From contig NZ_FMIC01000002.1 of the NCBI RefSeq assembly GCF_900091625.1, positions 5,952,001-6,016,000 on the forward strand: DNA of 64,000 nucleotides. Direction: 5' to 3'. The DNA is from Micromonospora peucetia (GTDB lineage: Bacteria; Actinomycetota; Actinomycetes; Mycobacteriales; Micromonosporaceae). A program made the translations under genes and the position numbers. Positions 28,947-37,459 of the stretch are shown here, one piece after another (the stretch's first letter is position 1; the number at the start of each line of letters is the position of its first letter). Under the pieces are notes generated by a model, which saw nothing but the letters and a program-made list of their open reading frames with translations, was not told the origin of the DNA and did not search any database.

Positions 28947-29342
28947 ATGGCACCGACACTCGACCTCATCGGGATGGTCAGCAGCGACCTGCCCCGCTCC
29001 CTCGCCTTCTACCGGCGGCTCGGCCTCGACATCCCGGCGGACGCCGACACCGCGCCGCACGTGGAGATCACCCTGCCCGGGGGCCTTCGGCTGGCCTGGG
29101 ACACCGCCGACACCATCCGCGCGTTCGACCCGGACTGGAAACCCGGCAGCGGCGGCGGGGCCAGCCTCGCCTTCCGGTGCGACGACCCGGCCGAGGTGGA
29201 CCGGCTCTACGCGGAACTGGTGGCCGAGGGCCACGAGGGTCACCTGCCCCCGTGGGACGCCTACTGGGGCCAGCGGTACGCGGTGCTGCTCGACCCGGAC
29301 GGCAACGGCGTGGACCTGTTCGCCCCGCTCCCCCGGGACTGA
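28947..29342 (+). CDS. VOC-family (glyoxalase/bleomycin-resistance fold) protein
   Basis: A 131-residue protein of two beta-alpha-beta-beta-beta modules: LDLIGMVSSDLPRSLAFYRR at the start and LLDPDGNGVDLFAPL at the end, the second with a Glu/Asp metal-ligand region. Members include glyoxalases, dioxygenases and antibiotic-binding proteins; this one cannot be assigned a substrate. The ATG is preceded by both TACCGT at 7 bp (possible leaderless -10) and GGAGG at 2-7 bp, so the start mechanism is ambiguous. Confidence 0.85.
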   Translation: MAPTLDLIGMVSSDLPRSLAFYRRLGLDIPADADTAPHVEITLPGGLRLAWDTADTIRAFDPDWKPGSGGGASLAFRCDDPAEVDRLYAELVAEGHEGHLPPWDAYWGQRYAVLLDPDGNGVDLFAPLPRD

Positions 29343-29430
29343 ACGCGCACTGGCAACGTCGGACATCGGAATCACCGGAACAGCGTTGCCCGCCGCCCAA
29401 CGCCGGGTCACCAGGTGCGACGTCGGCGGG

Positions 29431-29808
29431 TCAGCGCGGTGGCCATCGGTCCTCCGTGGTGTTGGTGATCTCGACGCGGGCGATGAGCTGCTTGAGTTGG
29501 GCGATCTCTTCGGCGAGCGCGGTGCTGCCGGCAGGGGTGAGGGTGATCCAGGTACGGCCGCGCCGGCCCTCGTAGCCCTTCTCGACCTGGATCAGGCCGG
29601 CCGTCTCCAGCACGCTCAGGTGCTTGGAGAGGTTGCCGGCGGTCAGGTCCAGCTGGGTACGCAGGAAGCGGAACTCGACCCGGCGGGCCTCGTGCGCGAT
29701 GGTGAGGATGCCGAGCCGGACCCGTTGGTGCACCACGTCGTCGAGCTCGGTGACCGGATGGGCCGGTGTGGCCTCGTCCGGCGCCGAGGCGTCGTCGGGG
29801 CCGCTCAC
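29431..29808 (-). CDS. Winged-helix transcriptional regulator (ArsR/MarR-like, HTH_34)
   Basis: A 125-residue regulator. After a short acidic N-terminus, residues about 25-105 form a winged helix: HQRVRLGILTIAHEARRVEF, then FLRTQLDLTAGNLSKHLSVL (recognition helix) and the wing EKGYEGRRGRTWITLTPAG. Single-domain HTH_34-type regulators often control an adjacent membrane protein; here the small membrane protein gene 29805-30119 lies directly upstream and overlaps by 4 bp (GTGA), so they form an operon. Confidence 0.88.
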   Translation of the reverse strand: MSGPDDASAPDEATPAHPVTELDDVVHQRVRLGILTIAHEARRVEFRFLRTQLDLTAGNLSKHLSVLETAGLIQVEKGYEGRRGRTWITLTPAGSTALAEEIAQLKQLIARVEITNTTEDRWPPR

Positions 29809-30119
29809 CGGGGCCGCCGCAGCCGGTGCGCCAGCCCGAAGCCGGCGCTGCCCAGCAGCAGCACGCCGCCGCCGATGATCAGCATTGGTGCGTCGTGCCA
29901 CCGGCCGCCCCAGTGGACTCCCCAGCCGAAGTTGATCGGCACCAGCACCACCGCCAGGTACCCGAAGGCGAACACCAGCAGCGCGGGATGCCGCTCCAGC
30001 CAGGCCAGCACCAGCAGCGGCAGCCACGTCACCCGCCGGGCCAGACGAACCCGGCGCGCCAGGCCACGCGCCTCAGCCAGGAGCCGGCCCCACGTGTTCG
30101 TCGCAGGGCTGTGCGACAC
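29805..30119 (-). CDS. Small membrane protein co-transcribed with HTH regulator
   Basis: A 104-residue protein with two transmembrane helices (about 47-64, ALLVFAFGYLAVVLVPINF; 80-97, MLIIGGGVLLLGSAGFGL) and basic ends. No family recognised; small two-helix proteins coupled to HTH_34 regulators are common in actinobacteria. Its stop overlaps the regulator's GTG start, implying translational coupling. Confidence 0.75.
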   Translation of the reverse strand: MSHSPATNTWGRLLAEARGLARRVRLARRVTWLPLLVLAWLERHPALLVFAFGYLAVVLVPINFGWGVHWGGRWHDAPMLIIGGGVLLLGSAGFGLAHRLRRPR

Positions 30120-30189
30120 CGTCCGGGAACAGCGCGAGCGTCAGCGGTCGCCGGCCGACGGGATTGCCGAGGGTCTAGGAACAACCTGC

Positions 30190-30876
30190 TCAGCGGGGCA
30201 GCAGGGCGGTCGGCGGCACGCCGGCCAGGTCGCGTACGTCCCGGGTGAGGTGGGCCTGGTCGGCGTAACCGCAGCGGGCCGCCACCTCGGCCAGCGGGGT
30301 GCCGGCGCGTGCCAGCGCCAGTGCGCGCCCCATCCGCAGGATCCGGGCCAGCGTCTTCGGGCCGTACCCGAACAGGTGCCGGCACCGACGGTGCATGGTG
30401 CGCGGATCGAGGCCGGTTTCGGCGGCGGTCGCGGTCACGGTGGCGCCGGCAGCCAGGGCGGCGGCGATCCGGGCGCCCAGCGGATCGGGCCCGCCGGCCG
30501 CTCGCAGCCGCCGCACGGCGATCTCCGTCAGTACGACGGCCGGGGCGGCCTCCACCCGCTCGGCCAGCCGGGCGACGTCCCGCTCGCCCCACAGGTCGGC
30601 CAGGGGGACCCGCCGGTCGCGCAGCTCGACGGCCGGTACGCCGAGCACCGCCGGGCCGGTGCCCGGCGGCAGCCGCAGCCCCACCCAGCGCTCCGCCGGC
30701 CCGCCTCCGCTGAGGTGGGCGGAGCGGTCCGGCCCGGCCACCACCAGCCCGGAGCGGCTCGACCAGAGCAGGTCGACGCAGCCGTCGGGGAGCACCCTGG
30801 TCGGCGCGGCGCCCGCCGTCGTGACGCTGGACCAGAGCACCGCGCCGGCGAACCCGGCCGGACGTTCCCCGTACAT
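30190..30876 (-). CDS. AraC-family transcriptional regulator
   Basis: A 228-residue regulator with an N-terminal DUF6597-type sensor domain (VLPDGCVDLLWSSRSGLVVA, then PGTGPAVLGVPAVELRDRRV) and a C-terminal AraC DNA-binding domain (GLDPRTMHRRCRHLFGYGPK, then AARCGYADQAHLTRDVRDLA). The same general architecture as the protein at the left window edge. The ATG has CAGGCT 7 bp upstream. It is divergent from the arginase-like gene across 37 bp and may regulate it. Confidence 0.9.
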   Translation of the reverse strand: MYGERPAGFAGAVLWSSVTTAGAAPTRVLPDGCVDLLWSSRSGLVVAGPDRSAHLSGGGPAERWVGLRLPPGTGPAVLGVPAVELRDRRVPLADLWGERDVARLAERVEAAPAVVLTEIAVRRLRAAGGPDPLGARIAAALAAGATVTATAAETGLDPRTMHRRCRHLFGYGPKTLARILRMGRALALARAGTPLAEVAARCGYADQAHLTRDVRDLAGVPPTALLPR

Positions 30877-30913
30877 GCCGCCCAGCCTGCCACGGCCGGG
30901 CTAGCCTCCGAAT

Positions 30914-31768
30914 GTGCGATGGTCGGTGCTGGACGCTCCGCTCGACTCCTCCGGACGCGGCCGGGGCGAACACCGGGCGCCCGCGGCGCTGCGGGCCGCC
31001 GGGCTGCTGGACCTGCTGGGTGCTGCGGACGCCGGCACGGTCGACGCCCTGATCACCGACCCGGTCCGGGACCCGGAGACCGGCGTGATCGGCGTCGACC
31101 AGGTGCGCCGCGCCGGCCGGTCGATCGCTGCCCGGGTGACCGCACTGCTCGACGCGGGACGGCACCCGCTGGTCCTCGGCGGCGACTGCGCGATCCTGCC
31201 GGGCACGTTGCAGGGGCTGCCGGCCGGCTTCGACCTGTGGTTCCTCGACGCCCACCTGGACTTCGAGGACGGCCGCACCTCGCCCACCGGCGAGGGGGCC
31301 GACATGGGCCTGTCGATCGTCACCGACCACGGCCCGGCGGGGGTCCTCGACCGGGAGGGGCCGCTGGTCGACCCCGACCAGGTGTACCTGCTCGGCCACC
31401 GCCCGCTCGACCGGGCCGCACCGGAGGGCAGGGAGGCCCTCCGGGTCGACCCGGCCGTGCACCTGGTGCCGGCCGCCCGGCTGCGCGGCGCCGACGCGGC
31501 GCCGGTGGGCCGGGATCTCGCCGTCGGTACGACGCCCGCCTGGCTGCACCTCGACCTCGACGTGCTCGACCCGCTCGTGCTGCCGGCGGTCAGCTACCCG
31601 GAGCCGGGCGGCCTGGACTGGGCCGATCTGATCGCGCTGACCCGGCCACTGGTGCGCTCGGGACGGCTGATCGGGATGAGCGTCACCGACTTCAACGCCG
31701 ACGAGGACCCGGACGGGCGCCACGCGGAGCGGATCGCGCACTCCCTCGCCGAACTGCTGGCCGACTGA
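30914..31768 (+). CDS. Arginase/agmatinase-family ureohydrolase-like protein
   Basis: A 284-residue protein of the arginase fold. Metal-site motifs are present: LGGDCAIL (usual GGDH, with Cys in the His position), LWFLDAHLDFED (DAHxD) and WLHLDLDVLDP (DxDxxDP). Cys in the first position is found in a subgroup of bacterial arginase-like proteins and may mean a different metal or substrate; true arginase activity is therefore uncertain. The GTG start sits 6 bp after TAGCCT, a probable leaderless promoter shared as a divergent region with the AraC gene. Confidence 0.88.
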   Translation: MRWSVLDAPLDSSGRGRGEHRAPAALRAAGLLDLLGAADAGTVDALITDPVRDPETGVIGVDQVRRAGRSIAARVTALLDAGRHPLVLGGDCAILPGTLQGLPAGFDLWFLDAHLDFEDGRTSPTGEGADMGLSIVTDHGPAGVLDREGPLVDPDQVYLLGHRPLDRAAPEGREALRVDPAVHLVPAARLRGADAAPVGRDLAVGTTPAWLHLDLDVLDPLVLPAVSYPEPGGLDWADLIALTRPLVRSGRLIGMSVTDFNADEDPDGRHAERIAHSLAELLAD

Positions 31769-31801
31769 ACGCCGACCCGGCCGGACCCCGCGCCGGTCGC
31801 C

Positions 31802-31835
31802 CCGGCCCGGCCACGCATCACCTGGGCCGGGCCGG
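31802..31835. terminator. Terminator between arginase-like gene and histidine kinase
   Basis: CCGGCCCGGCC (31802-31812) and GGCCGGGCCGG (31825-31835) form an 11-bp stem with a 12-nt loop, ending next to the kinase stop codon; it can act on both convergent transcripts. Confidence 0.7.
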
Positions 31836-33329
31836 TCAGGTGTCGGTGGTGGCGCCCGGCAGCCGGACGGTGAACACCGTACGGCCCGGCCGGCTGTCCA
31901 GCTCGACCGAGCCGTGGTGGGCCTCCACCACGGCGGCCACGATGGCCAGGCCCAGGCCGGTGCTGCCGTGCGCCCGGGAGCGGGAACTGTCGCCCCGGGA
32001 GAAGCGTTCGAACACCTCGGCCCGCAGTTGCGGCGGCACGCCGGGACCATCGTCGGCGACGCCGAGCAGGGCGACGTCGCCGGCCACCCGCAGGGTGGTG
32101 GTGACCGTGCTGCCGGGCGGGGTGTGCACCCGGGCGTTGGCCAGCAGGTTCGCCAGCACCTGGTGCAGCCGGGCCGGGTCGCCGGGGACCCGGACGACGG
32201 TGTCCGGCAGGTCGAGCCGCCAGCGGTGCTCCGGCCCCGCGACGTGCGCGTCGCCGACCGCGTCCATCACCAGGGCGGACAGGTCCACGGGCTCGACCGC
32301 GAGCGGCCGGCCCGAGTCGAGCCGGGCGAGCAGCAGCAGGTCGTCGACGAGGCTGGTCATCCGGGCGCTCTCCGACTCGACCCGGCGCAGGGCGTGGGCC
32401 ACGTCGGGCGGCACCTCGTCCCGGCCACGCCGGGCGACCTCGGCGTACCCCCGGATGGCCGCCAGCGGGGTGCGCAGCTCGTGGCTGGCGTCGGCGACGA
32501 ACTGGCGTACCCGGGTCTCGCTGGCCTGGCGGGCGGCGAGCGCGGCGGCGACGTGCCCCAGCATCCGGTTCAGTGCCGCGCCCACCTGGCCGACCTCGGT
32601 GCGCGGGTCGGTGTCGGCAGCCGGGACCCGCACCGACAGCGCTACCTCGCCGCGGTCCAGGGGCAGCTCGCTGACCCGCCCGGCGGTGGCGGCGACCCGG
32701 CTCAGCGGACGCAGGGTCGCCCGTACGATCAGGGCGCCGGCCCCGCCGGCGACCAGCAACCCCACGGTCGCCACGCCGGCCTGCGCGGCGACCATCCACC
32801 AGACGGTCTCCGACACGCCCGACAGCGGCAGGCCGAGCACCCGGACGGTGCCGCCCTGAACCTGACGCGCCACCACCCGGTAGTCGCCGTGTTCCCCGAG
32901 TTCGCGGGTGCGGGGCCGGCCGTCCGTGGGCAGGTCCGCGAGGCCGGCCAGGTCTTCGGCGGGGACGGCGCGCTCCTCCCGGTCGACCAGGGTCCAGGCC
33001 CGGACCACCCGGCCGTCGACCACCTCGGCGGAGACCGTTCCCGGCGGGAAGCCACGGGGGATCCGCGCGTCCGGCGGGGCGGTCACGCCGGGCGCGTCGA
33101 GGGGTGACGGCAGGCCCCGGCCCGGACCGGTCCGCATCGGCGCCAGTTGGTCGTCCACCCGGTCGATCAGAAACTGCCGCAGCGCGACCGTGGTGATCCC
33201 GCCGATGGCGACGCTGACCAGGGCCAGCAGGGCGACCAGGATGACCACCAGGCGGGTCCGCAGGGACAGGCCGGCCAGCCGGCGGCGGAGCCGGCCGGCG
33301 GGCCGCTCACTCCGCCGGCCGGAGGACAT
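31836..33329 (-). CDS. HAMP-domain sensor histidine kinase
   Basis: A 497-residue kinase: N-terminal transmembrane helix (about 24-48), a periplasmic segment (about 50-175), second helix (about 180-205), HAMP domain, then HisKA with ADASHELRTPLAAIRGY (phospho-acceptor His) and HATPase domain with VADDGPGVPPQLRAEVFERF and GSTGLGLAIVAAVVEAHHG. Classical EnvZ-like architecture with a divergent sensor domain. The start overlaps the response regulator stop by 23 bp, so the RR and kinase are one operon. Confidence 0.93.
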   Translation of the reverse strand: MSSGRRSERPAGRLRRRLAGLSLRTRLVVILVALLALVSVAIGGITTVALRQFLIDRVDDQLAPMRTGPGRGLPSPLDAPGVTAPPDARIPRGFPPGTVSAEVVDGRVVRAWTLVDREERAVPAEDLAGLADLPTDGRPRTRELGEHGDYRVVARQVQGGTVRVLGLPLSGVSETVWWMVAAQAGVATVGLLVAGGAGALIVRATLRPLSRVAATAGRVSELPLDRGEVALSVRVPAADTDPRTEVGQVGAALNRMLGHVAAALAARQASETRVRQFVADASHELRTPLAAIRGYAEVARRGRDEVPPDVAHALRRVESESARMTSLVDDLLLLARLDSGRPLAVEPVDLSALVMDAVGDAHVAGPEHRWRLDLPDTVVRVPGDPARLHQVLANLLANARVHTPPGSTVTTTLRVAGDVALLGVADDGPGVPPQLRAEVFERFSRGDSSRSRAHGSTGLGLAIVAAVVEAHHGSVELDSRPGRTVFTVRLPGATTDT

Positions 33330-34053
33330 ACCCCGCGCCGCGCAGCGTGTGGATCATCGGCTTCCGGCCCGCGTCGATCTTCTTCCGCAGGTACGAGATG
33401 TACAGCTCCACCACGTTGGCCTGGCCGCCGAAGTCGTAGTTCCAGACCCGGTCGAGGATCTGCGCCTTGCTGAGCACCCGGCGCGGGTTGCGCATGAGAT
33501 AGCGCAGCAGCTCGAACTCGGTGGCGGTGAGGGTGACGGCCTGGCCGTCGCGGCGCACCTCGTGGCTGTCCTCGTCGAGGCTGAGGTCGCCGACGGTGAG
33601 TACCGCGTCCGGGCGGGCGGCGACGGCGAAGCCCGAGCGGCGCAGCAGCGCCCGCAGCCGGGCGATCACCTCCTCCAGGCTGAACGGCTTGGTGACGTAG
33701 TCGTCGCCGCCGACGGTCAGCCCGGCGATCCGTTCCTCCACCGCGTCCCGGGCGGTCAGGAAGAGCACCGGCACCGTCGGGGCCTGCTCGCGCAGCCGGC
33801 GCAGCACCTGGAAGCCGTCCAGGTCGGGCAGCATCACGTCGAGCACCACGGCGTCCGGCTGGAACTGCCGCGCCGCGCTCAGCGCCGACGTGCCGTCGCC
33901 CGCCGTACGCACCTGCCAGCCCTCATAGCGCAGCGCCATCGACAGCAGGTCGGCCAGGGTCGGCTCGTCGTCGACCACCAGCACCCGCACCGGCTCCCCG
34001 TCCGGGCGACGCAGCTCGATGCGACCAGCCCCGGCCTGCCCGTCAGTCACCAT
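33307..34053 (-). CDS. OmpR-family response regulator
   Basis: A 248-residue regulator partner of the downstream kinase. The receiver domain has RVLVVDDEPTLADLLSMALR, acceptor Asp in VVLDVMLPDLDG and Lys in DDYVTKPFS; the winged helix has LTATEFELLRYLMRNPRRVL and GQANVVELYISYLRKKID. About 20 extra residues precede the receiver. The signal and target genes are unknown. Confidence 0.94.
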   Translation of the reverse strand: MVTDGQAGAGRIELRRPDGEPVRVLVVDDEPTLADLLSMALRYEGWQVRTAGDGTSALSAARQFQPDAVVLDVMLPDLDGFQVLRRLREQAPTVPVLFLTARDAVEERIAGLTVGGDDYVTKPFSLEEVIARLRALLRRSGFAVAARPDAVLTVGDLSLDEDSHEVRRDGQAVTLTATEFELLRYLMRNPRRVLSKAQILDRVWNYDFGGQANVVELYISYLRKKIDAGRKPMIHTLRGAGYVLRPAE

Positions 34054-34228
34054 GGCCCCATCGTGGGCCGGCGCGCTGTGGCCGGCTTGTGTGCCACCTG
34101 TGTCTCCGCTGTGCGCGGGCCGACCCGATCGTGGTCGGACGGCTGGCCACCACAGTGGCCGCCCCGCCCGGCGCGCGGCGAGTGGCCGGCAGGGCGGGTC
34201 GCTCGGCCCGCGCCCGCGTCCTGGCGTC

Positions 34229-34462
34229 TCATTCGGTCATGCCCACCGGGTAGGTGTGCACGAAGCACATCGTCCAGGTGCCACCACCCACCGGATGCTC
34301 GCGCTGGTAGAGGTGGTCCGGCCCGCCGCCGGCAGGCGGCCGAGCGTCGTCGGGGTGGCGCAGGATCCAGTGCGTGGGCGGGGAGCCGTCCGGCTCGGCG
34401 GGCAGCGCCCGGACCAGGTCGTGGGCCGGGCCGCCGACGAAACGTACGGTCACCTCGCTCAT
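34229..34462 (-). CDS. Small uncharacterised protein
   Basis: A 77-residue protein beginning MSEVTVRFVGGPAHDLVRAL, with THWILRHPDDARP and DHLYQREHPVGGGTWTMCFV in the middle. It is soluble and probably a beta-rich fold, but I recognise no family. GGAAAGG about 10 bp before the ATG supports translation. It lies divergent from the Ser/Thr kinase gene (171 bp apart). Confidence 0.7.
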   Translation of the reverse strand: MSEVTVRFVGGPAHDLVRALPAEPDGSPPTHWILRHPDDARPPAGGGPDHLYQREHPVGGGTWTMCFVHTYPVGMTE

Positions 34463-34633
34463 CCGCGCGCCCGCCTTTCCGCGTACCGGCCCGACACCGG
34501 CCCCGGCTCGCAAGCTACCGCAGCCGCCGACCGCCCCGCCCGGATCCGGCAGCGGTTTGCCCTGATCGGAGCTCGGGTACCGCAGCGTTGGCGACCCGTC
34601 GTGGGACGGGCCACGAGAGGCGGGGAGCGGTCG

Positions 34634-35581
34634 ATGAGAACGCTGGACGGGCGGTACCGGCTCGAACAGCGCATCGGCATCGGCGGCATGTCGGAGGTCT
34701 GGCGGGCCCACGACGCGGTGCTGGACCGGCCGGTCGCGGTGAAGGTGATGTCACCCGGGCAGGAGGGGCAGGACACCTCCGTGGAGCGGATCCGCGCGGA
34801 GGCGCGCTCCGCCGCCCGACTGGTGCACCCGAACGTGGCCTTCGTCCACGACTTCGGCACCTGCGGGACGGGGCCCGACGGTCAGGTGCCCTACATCGTC
34901 ATGGAGTTGGCCGAGGGAGGGACGCTGGCCGAGCACCTGCGGGCCGGCCCGCTGGACTGGCACATCGCCGTACGGGTCTGCGCCGAGGTGAGCGCCGCGC
35001 TGGCCGCCGCCCACGCGCACGGCATCGTGCACCGTGACGTCAAGCCGGCAAACGTGATCCTGACCCCGGCCGGCGTGAAGGTGCTCGACTTCGGCATCGC
35101 CACCCCCTGCGGCACTCCGGACCTGTCGCCGGAGGGAATGGTCGTCGGCACGCCGGCCTACCTGGCGCCCGAGCAGTTGGAACGGGCCCCGGCCACACCG
35201 GCCGCCGACATGTACGCCCTCGGTGTGCTGCTCTACTACTGCCTGACCGGGCGGCTGCCGTACCAGGCGGAAACGGCGACGCAACTGCTCGGCGCACGCC
35301 GCCGGCAACCACCGCGGCCGCTGCCGCAGATCGAGGGGCTGCCCCCGGAGGTGGCCGACCTGTGCGCGAGCTGCCTGGCCGACGACCCGGCGGAGCGGCC
35401 GTCCAGCCTGATGGCGGCGCTGTTGTTGGCGGAGGCGGTGGACGCCCGGGTGTACGTGCCGATGCAGCAGCCCACGGCACCGCGGCAGCGCGGCACGTCG
35501 ATGTCGCCGTGGACCGAGCGGGCGGCGGCCGAGGTGACCGAGGCCGCCCCCCTTCCTGACTGGTCCACCCGGGCCGGCTGA
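34634..35581 (+). CDS. Soluble serine/threonine protein kinase
   Basis: A 315-residue kinase consisting almost only of the catalytic domain: Gly-rich loop IGIGGMSEVW, Lys37 in VAVKVM, catalytic loop HGIVHRDVKPANVIL, DFG (LDFGIAT) and TPAYLAPEQ. Unlike PknA/PknB it has no transmembrane helix or PASTA domain; it ends about 40 residues after the kinase fold. Substrates unknown. It resembles the many short cytoplasmic STPKs of actinomycetes. The ATG start follows GGCGGGGAGCG. Confidence 0.92.
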   Translation: MRTLDGRYRLEQRIGIGGMSEVWRAHDAVLDRPVAVKVMSPGQEGQDTSVERIRAEARSAARLVHPNVAFVHDFGTCGTGPDGQVPYIVMELAEGGTLAEHLRAGPLDWHIAVRVCAEVSAALAAAHAHGIVHRDVKPANVILTPAGVKVLDFGIATPCGTPDLSPEGMVVGTPAYLAPEQLERAPATPAADMYALGVLLYYCLTGRLPYQAETATQLLGARRRQPPRPLPQIEGLPPEVADLCASCLADDPAERPSSLMAALLLAEAVDARVYVPMQQPTAPRQRGTSMSPWTERAAAEVTEAAPLPDWSTRAG

Positions 35582-35636
35582 TCCCCGCCGCCCGCATCCC
35601 GGCCACCCGCCGGCCGGCCCGGCATCCCCCGGCCGG

Positions 35637-35650
35637 CCCCGTCGACGGGG
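35637..35650. promoter_or_regulatory. 14-bp palindrome CCCCGTCGACGGGG upstream of Ohr/OsmC-like gene
   Basis: A perfect 14-bp palindrome 100 bp before the OsmC-family start, in a GC-rich gap that also holds self-complementary GGCCGGCC sites. It could be the kinase terminator or a regulator site; sequence alone cannot tell. Confidence 0.35.
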
Positions 35651-35749
35651 TCGGCGTCGCCCCTCCCGTTCCGGCGTCCCCCGCCGGCCACCTGCGGTTT
35701 CACCCGACCGGGGGCGGGTAGCCGGGCGGGTGAGCGAGGGAGGAACGCG

Positions 35750-36178
35750 ATGCCGGAATCGAGCTCCTGGCTGAACGAGACGGCCACCGCGACCGCCGAG
35801 GGCGGCCACGTGCGCACCGACGACGGGGGCCTGTCCACGGCCCTGGCGTCCCCGCTGGCACCACACTGCTCGGGACTCACCCCGGAGCAACTACTCGCCG
35901 CCGCCTTCGCGTCCTGCCTGCACCACGCGGCGGTGGAGGCGGCGGGCGAGATCACCGACGAGGCGCACACCGTGCAGGTCCGCGCGGAGGCGAAGCTCGG
36001 GCGCGACGACGACGGCCGGTACCGGGCCGACGTGCACGCCTCCATCTCGTCGGCGGGACTCACCCGGCAACAGCTGGCCGAGCTGGTCGAGCACGCGGAC
36101 CGGCTGTGGCCCTTCTCCAGCGGCGACGGCAGCCGGCACCGGCTCACCGTGACCCCGGCGGAGAACGGCCGGCACTGA
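35750..36178 (+). CDS. OsmC/Ohr-family protein lacking the resolving cysteine
   Basis: A 142-residue Ohr-like protein. Family features are TATATAEGGHVRTDDGGLST, the first redox Cys in LLAAAFASCLHHAAVE (Cys56) and GLTRQQLAELVEHADRLWPFS. In true Ohr proteins the last motif reads (D/A)xxCP(Y/V)S; here Trp120 replaces that second Cys, so the classical Ohr peroxidase disulfide cycle should not work. It has an extra Cys40. GAGGGAGGAA lies 6 bp before the ATG. A hairpin terminator follows. Confidence 0.9.
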   Translation: MPESSSWLNETATATAEGGHVRTDDGGLSTALASPLAPHCSGLTPEQLLAAAFASCLHHAAVEAAGEITDEAHTVQVRAEAKLGRDDDGRYRADVHASISSAGLTRQQLAELVEHADRLWPFSSGDGSRHRLTVTPAENGRH

Positions 36179-36230
36179 CCGCCCGGCCGGTCCCGGCCAA
36201 CCCGCCATCGTCCGGGCGACCGGGTACGGA

Positions 36231-36248
36231 CTCCACCGTTCGGTGGAG
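36231..36248 (+). terminator. Short hairpin after Ohr/OsmC-like gene
   Basis: CTCCACC and GGTGGAG form a 7-bp stem with a GTTC tetraloop, 53 bp after the stop. The rest of the gap to 36456 is distinctly AT-rich and carries the promoter of the next gene. Confidence 0.5.
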
Positions 36249-36456
36249 GCTCCGCCCCACCCGTGACTGCGGAGCCAAGATCGAGTATTCGCCCTATTCG
36301 GCCATGCTTATCGGATATAGGCGAAGAATTCGACATGCGGTTATCGCCGCGTTGCTGGCAGATCGGGTGTAATCGAACGGCGGATCGGCGCAAATTGTGG
36401 CGCATGCCACCAACCAGGCCGATGGCAAGACGCGCTCGCCTTTCTAGCCTCGGCGG

Positions 36457-37299
36457 GTGCACCCCGACGACCCCCTCGACCAGAAGCTGACCCAGGATCG
36501 ACCGGCCGCCCGCTCGGACGATCCCGCCTCGACCGAACAGACGACCGGCCGTCATCGCGCCGCGGAGCGGCGGCGTCGCGGCCCCCGGGCCCTGCTCGCC
36601 CCGACCGCCGTCCGGGTCGCGCTCGCCACCGGCGTGACCTGCTTACTCGGTGCGACCGCGTTCGCCTGCACGCGCGAGGACGCCGACGCCGCGCGGGAGC
36701 CCGTGGCCGAGGCACTGGCCGAGCGGGCCGTCGACGACGAGCGGGCCTCGCGGTCCCTGGACCGGGCCGTCTCACCCTCGCCCACGCTCAGCCCCAGCCC
36801 GACGCCGAAGCCGACCCCCTCGGCCACCCGCAAGGCCCCCCGCAAGCCGACCGCCCCGCCCCGCCCCCGCCCGGTCGCCGGGCTCACCCAGGCGCAGATG
36901 GACAACGCCAAGGTCATCGTCGACGTGGGCGTCGAGCTGAAGATGCCCCGCCGGGCCCTGGTCGTCGCCGTGGCGACCTCGATGCAGGAGAGCAGGCTCT
37001 ACAACCTCGCCAGTGACGTGCTCCCGGAGTCCACCCGGTACCCGCACCAGGGCAGCGGCTCCGACCACGACTCGGTGGGCCTGTTCCAGCAGCGCCCGAG
37101 CAGCGGCTGGGGCACCGTACGCGAGCTGATGCGCCCGTCGTACGCCGCACGCGCCTTCTACGAGGCGTTGCGGGACGTCCCGGGCTGGCAGCAGATGAGC
37201 GTGGCCGGCGCCGCCCAGGCCGTGCAGGTCTCGGCCTTCCCCGACGCCTACGCCCAGCACGAGGGGCTGGCCACGACGGTCGTCGCCGCGCTGACGTGA
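36457..37299 (+). CDS. Secreted lysozyme-like (transglycosylase-fold) protein, paralog 1
   Basis: A 280-residue exported protein. A long basic N-terminus precedes a hydrophobic helix (about 51-70) ending AFAC, which could be a signal anchor or weak lipobox; a Ser/Pro/Thr-rich linker (about 105-145) follows. The C-terminal domain (about 150-280) has TSMQESRLYNL, DHDSVGLFQQRPSSGWGTV and VQVSAFPDAYAQHE, with Glu in MQES as the probable catalytic residue of a lysozyme-like fold. It shares this domain with the protein at 60050-60646. The GTG has TAGCCT 6 bp upstream (leaderless). Confidence 0.85.
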   Translation: MHPDDPLDQKLTQDRPAARSDDPASTEQTTGRHRAAERRRRGPRALLAPTAVRVALATGVTCLLGATAFACTREDADAAREPVAEALAERAVDDERASRSLDRAVSPSPTLSPSPTPKPTPSATRKAPRKPTAPPRPRPVAGLTQAQMDNAKVIVDVGVELKMPRRALVVAVATSMQESRLYNLASDVLPESTRYPHQGSGSDHDSVGLFQQRPSSGWGTVRELMRPSYAARAFYEALRDVPGWQQMSVAGAAQAVQVSAFPDAYAQHEGLATTVVAALT

Positions 37300-37459
37300 C
37301 CTGACGGCGTCGCGGGGGCCGCGCAAGGACTGGCAGGGTCCGGTAATTCGACTGGCGATCAATTGGGGTGCCGGAGCGCCCTGCGTTCGACGTCGCGGGC
37401 ATGTTCGTTGCCGGAATGTGAGGCGGCTGCTTAGGTGAGCTCATGCGGGTGGCAACGTC

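Noticed and set aside
29386..32859. Open frame of 1157 codons on the plus strand
   Set aside because: Antisense or out-of-frame to several well-supported genes (regulators, arginase-like, kinase); the composition is typical of a high-GC shadow.
34229..34711. Long N-terminal extension (160 codons) for the small gene at 34229-34462
   Set aside because: The extra residues are Pro/Gly/Arg low-complexity, would overlap the Ser/Thr kinase start region, and the ATG at 34462 has a ribosome site.
36181..36456. RNA regulatory leader before the first lysozyme-like gene
   Set aside because: A TAGCCT box lies only 6 bp before the GTG, so the transcript is probably leaderless; the AT-rich stretch is more likely promoter DNA.
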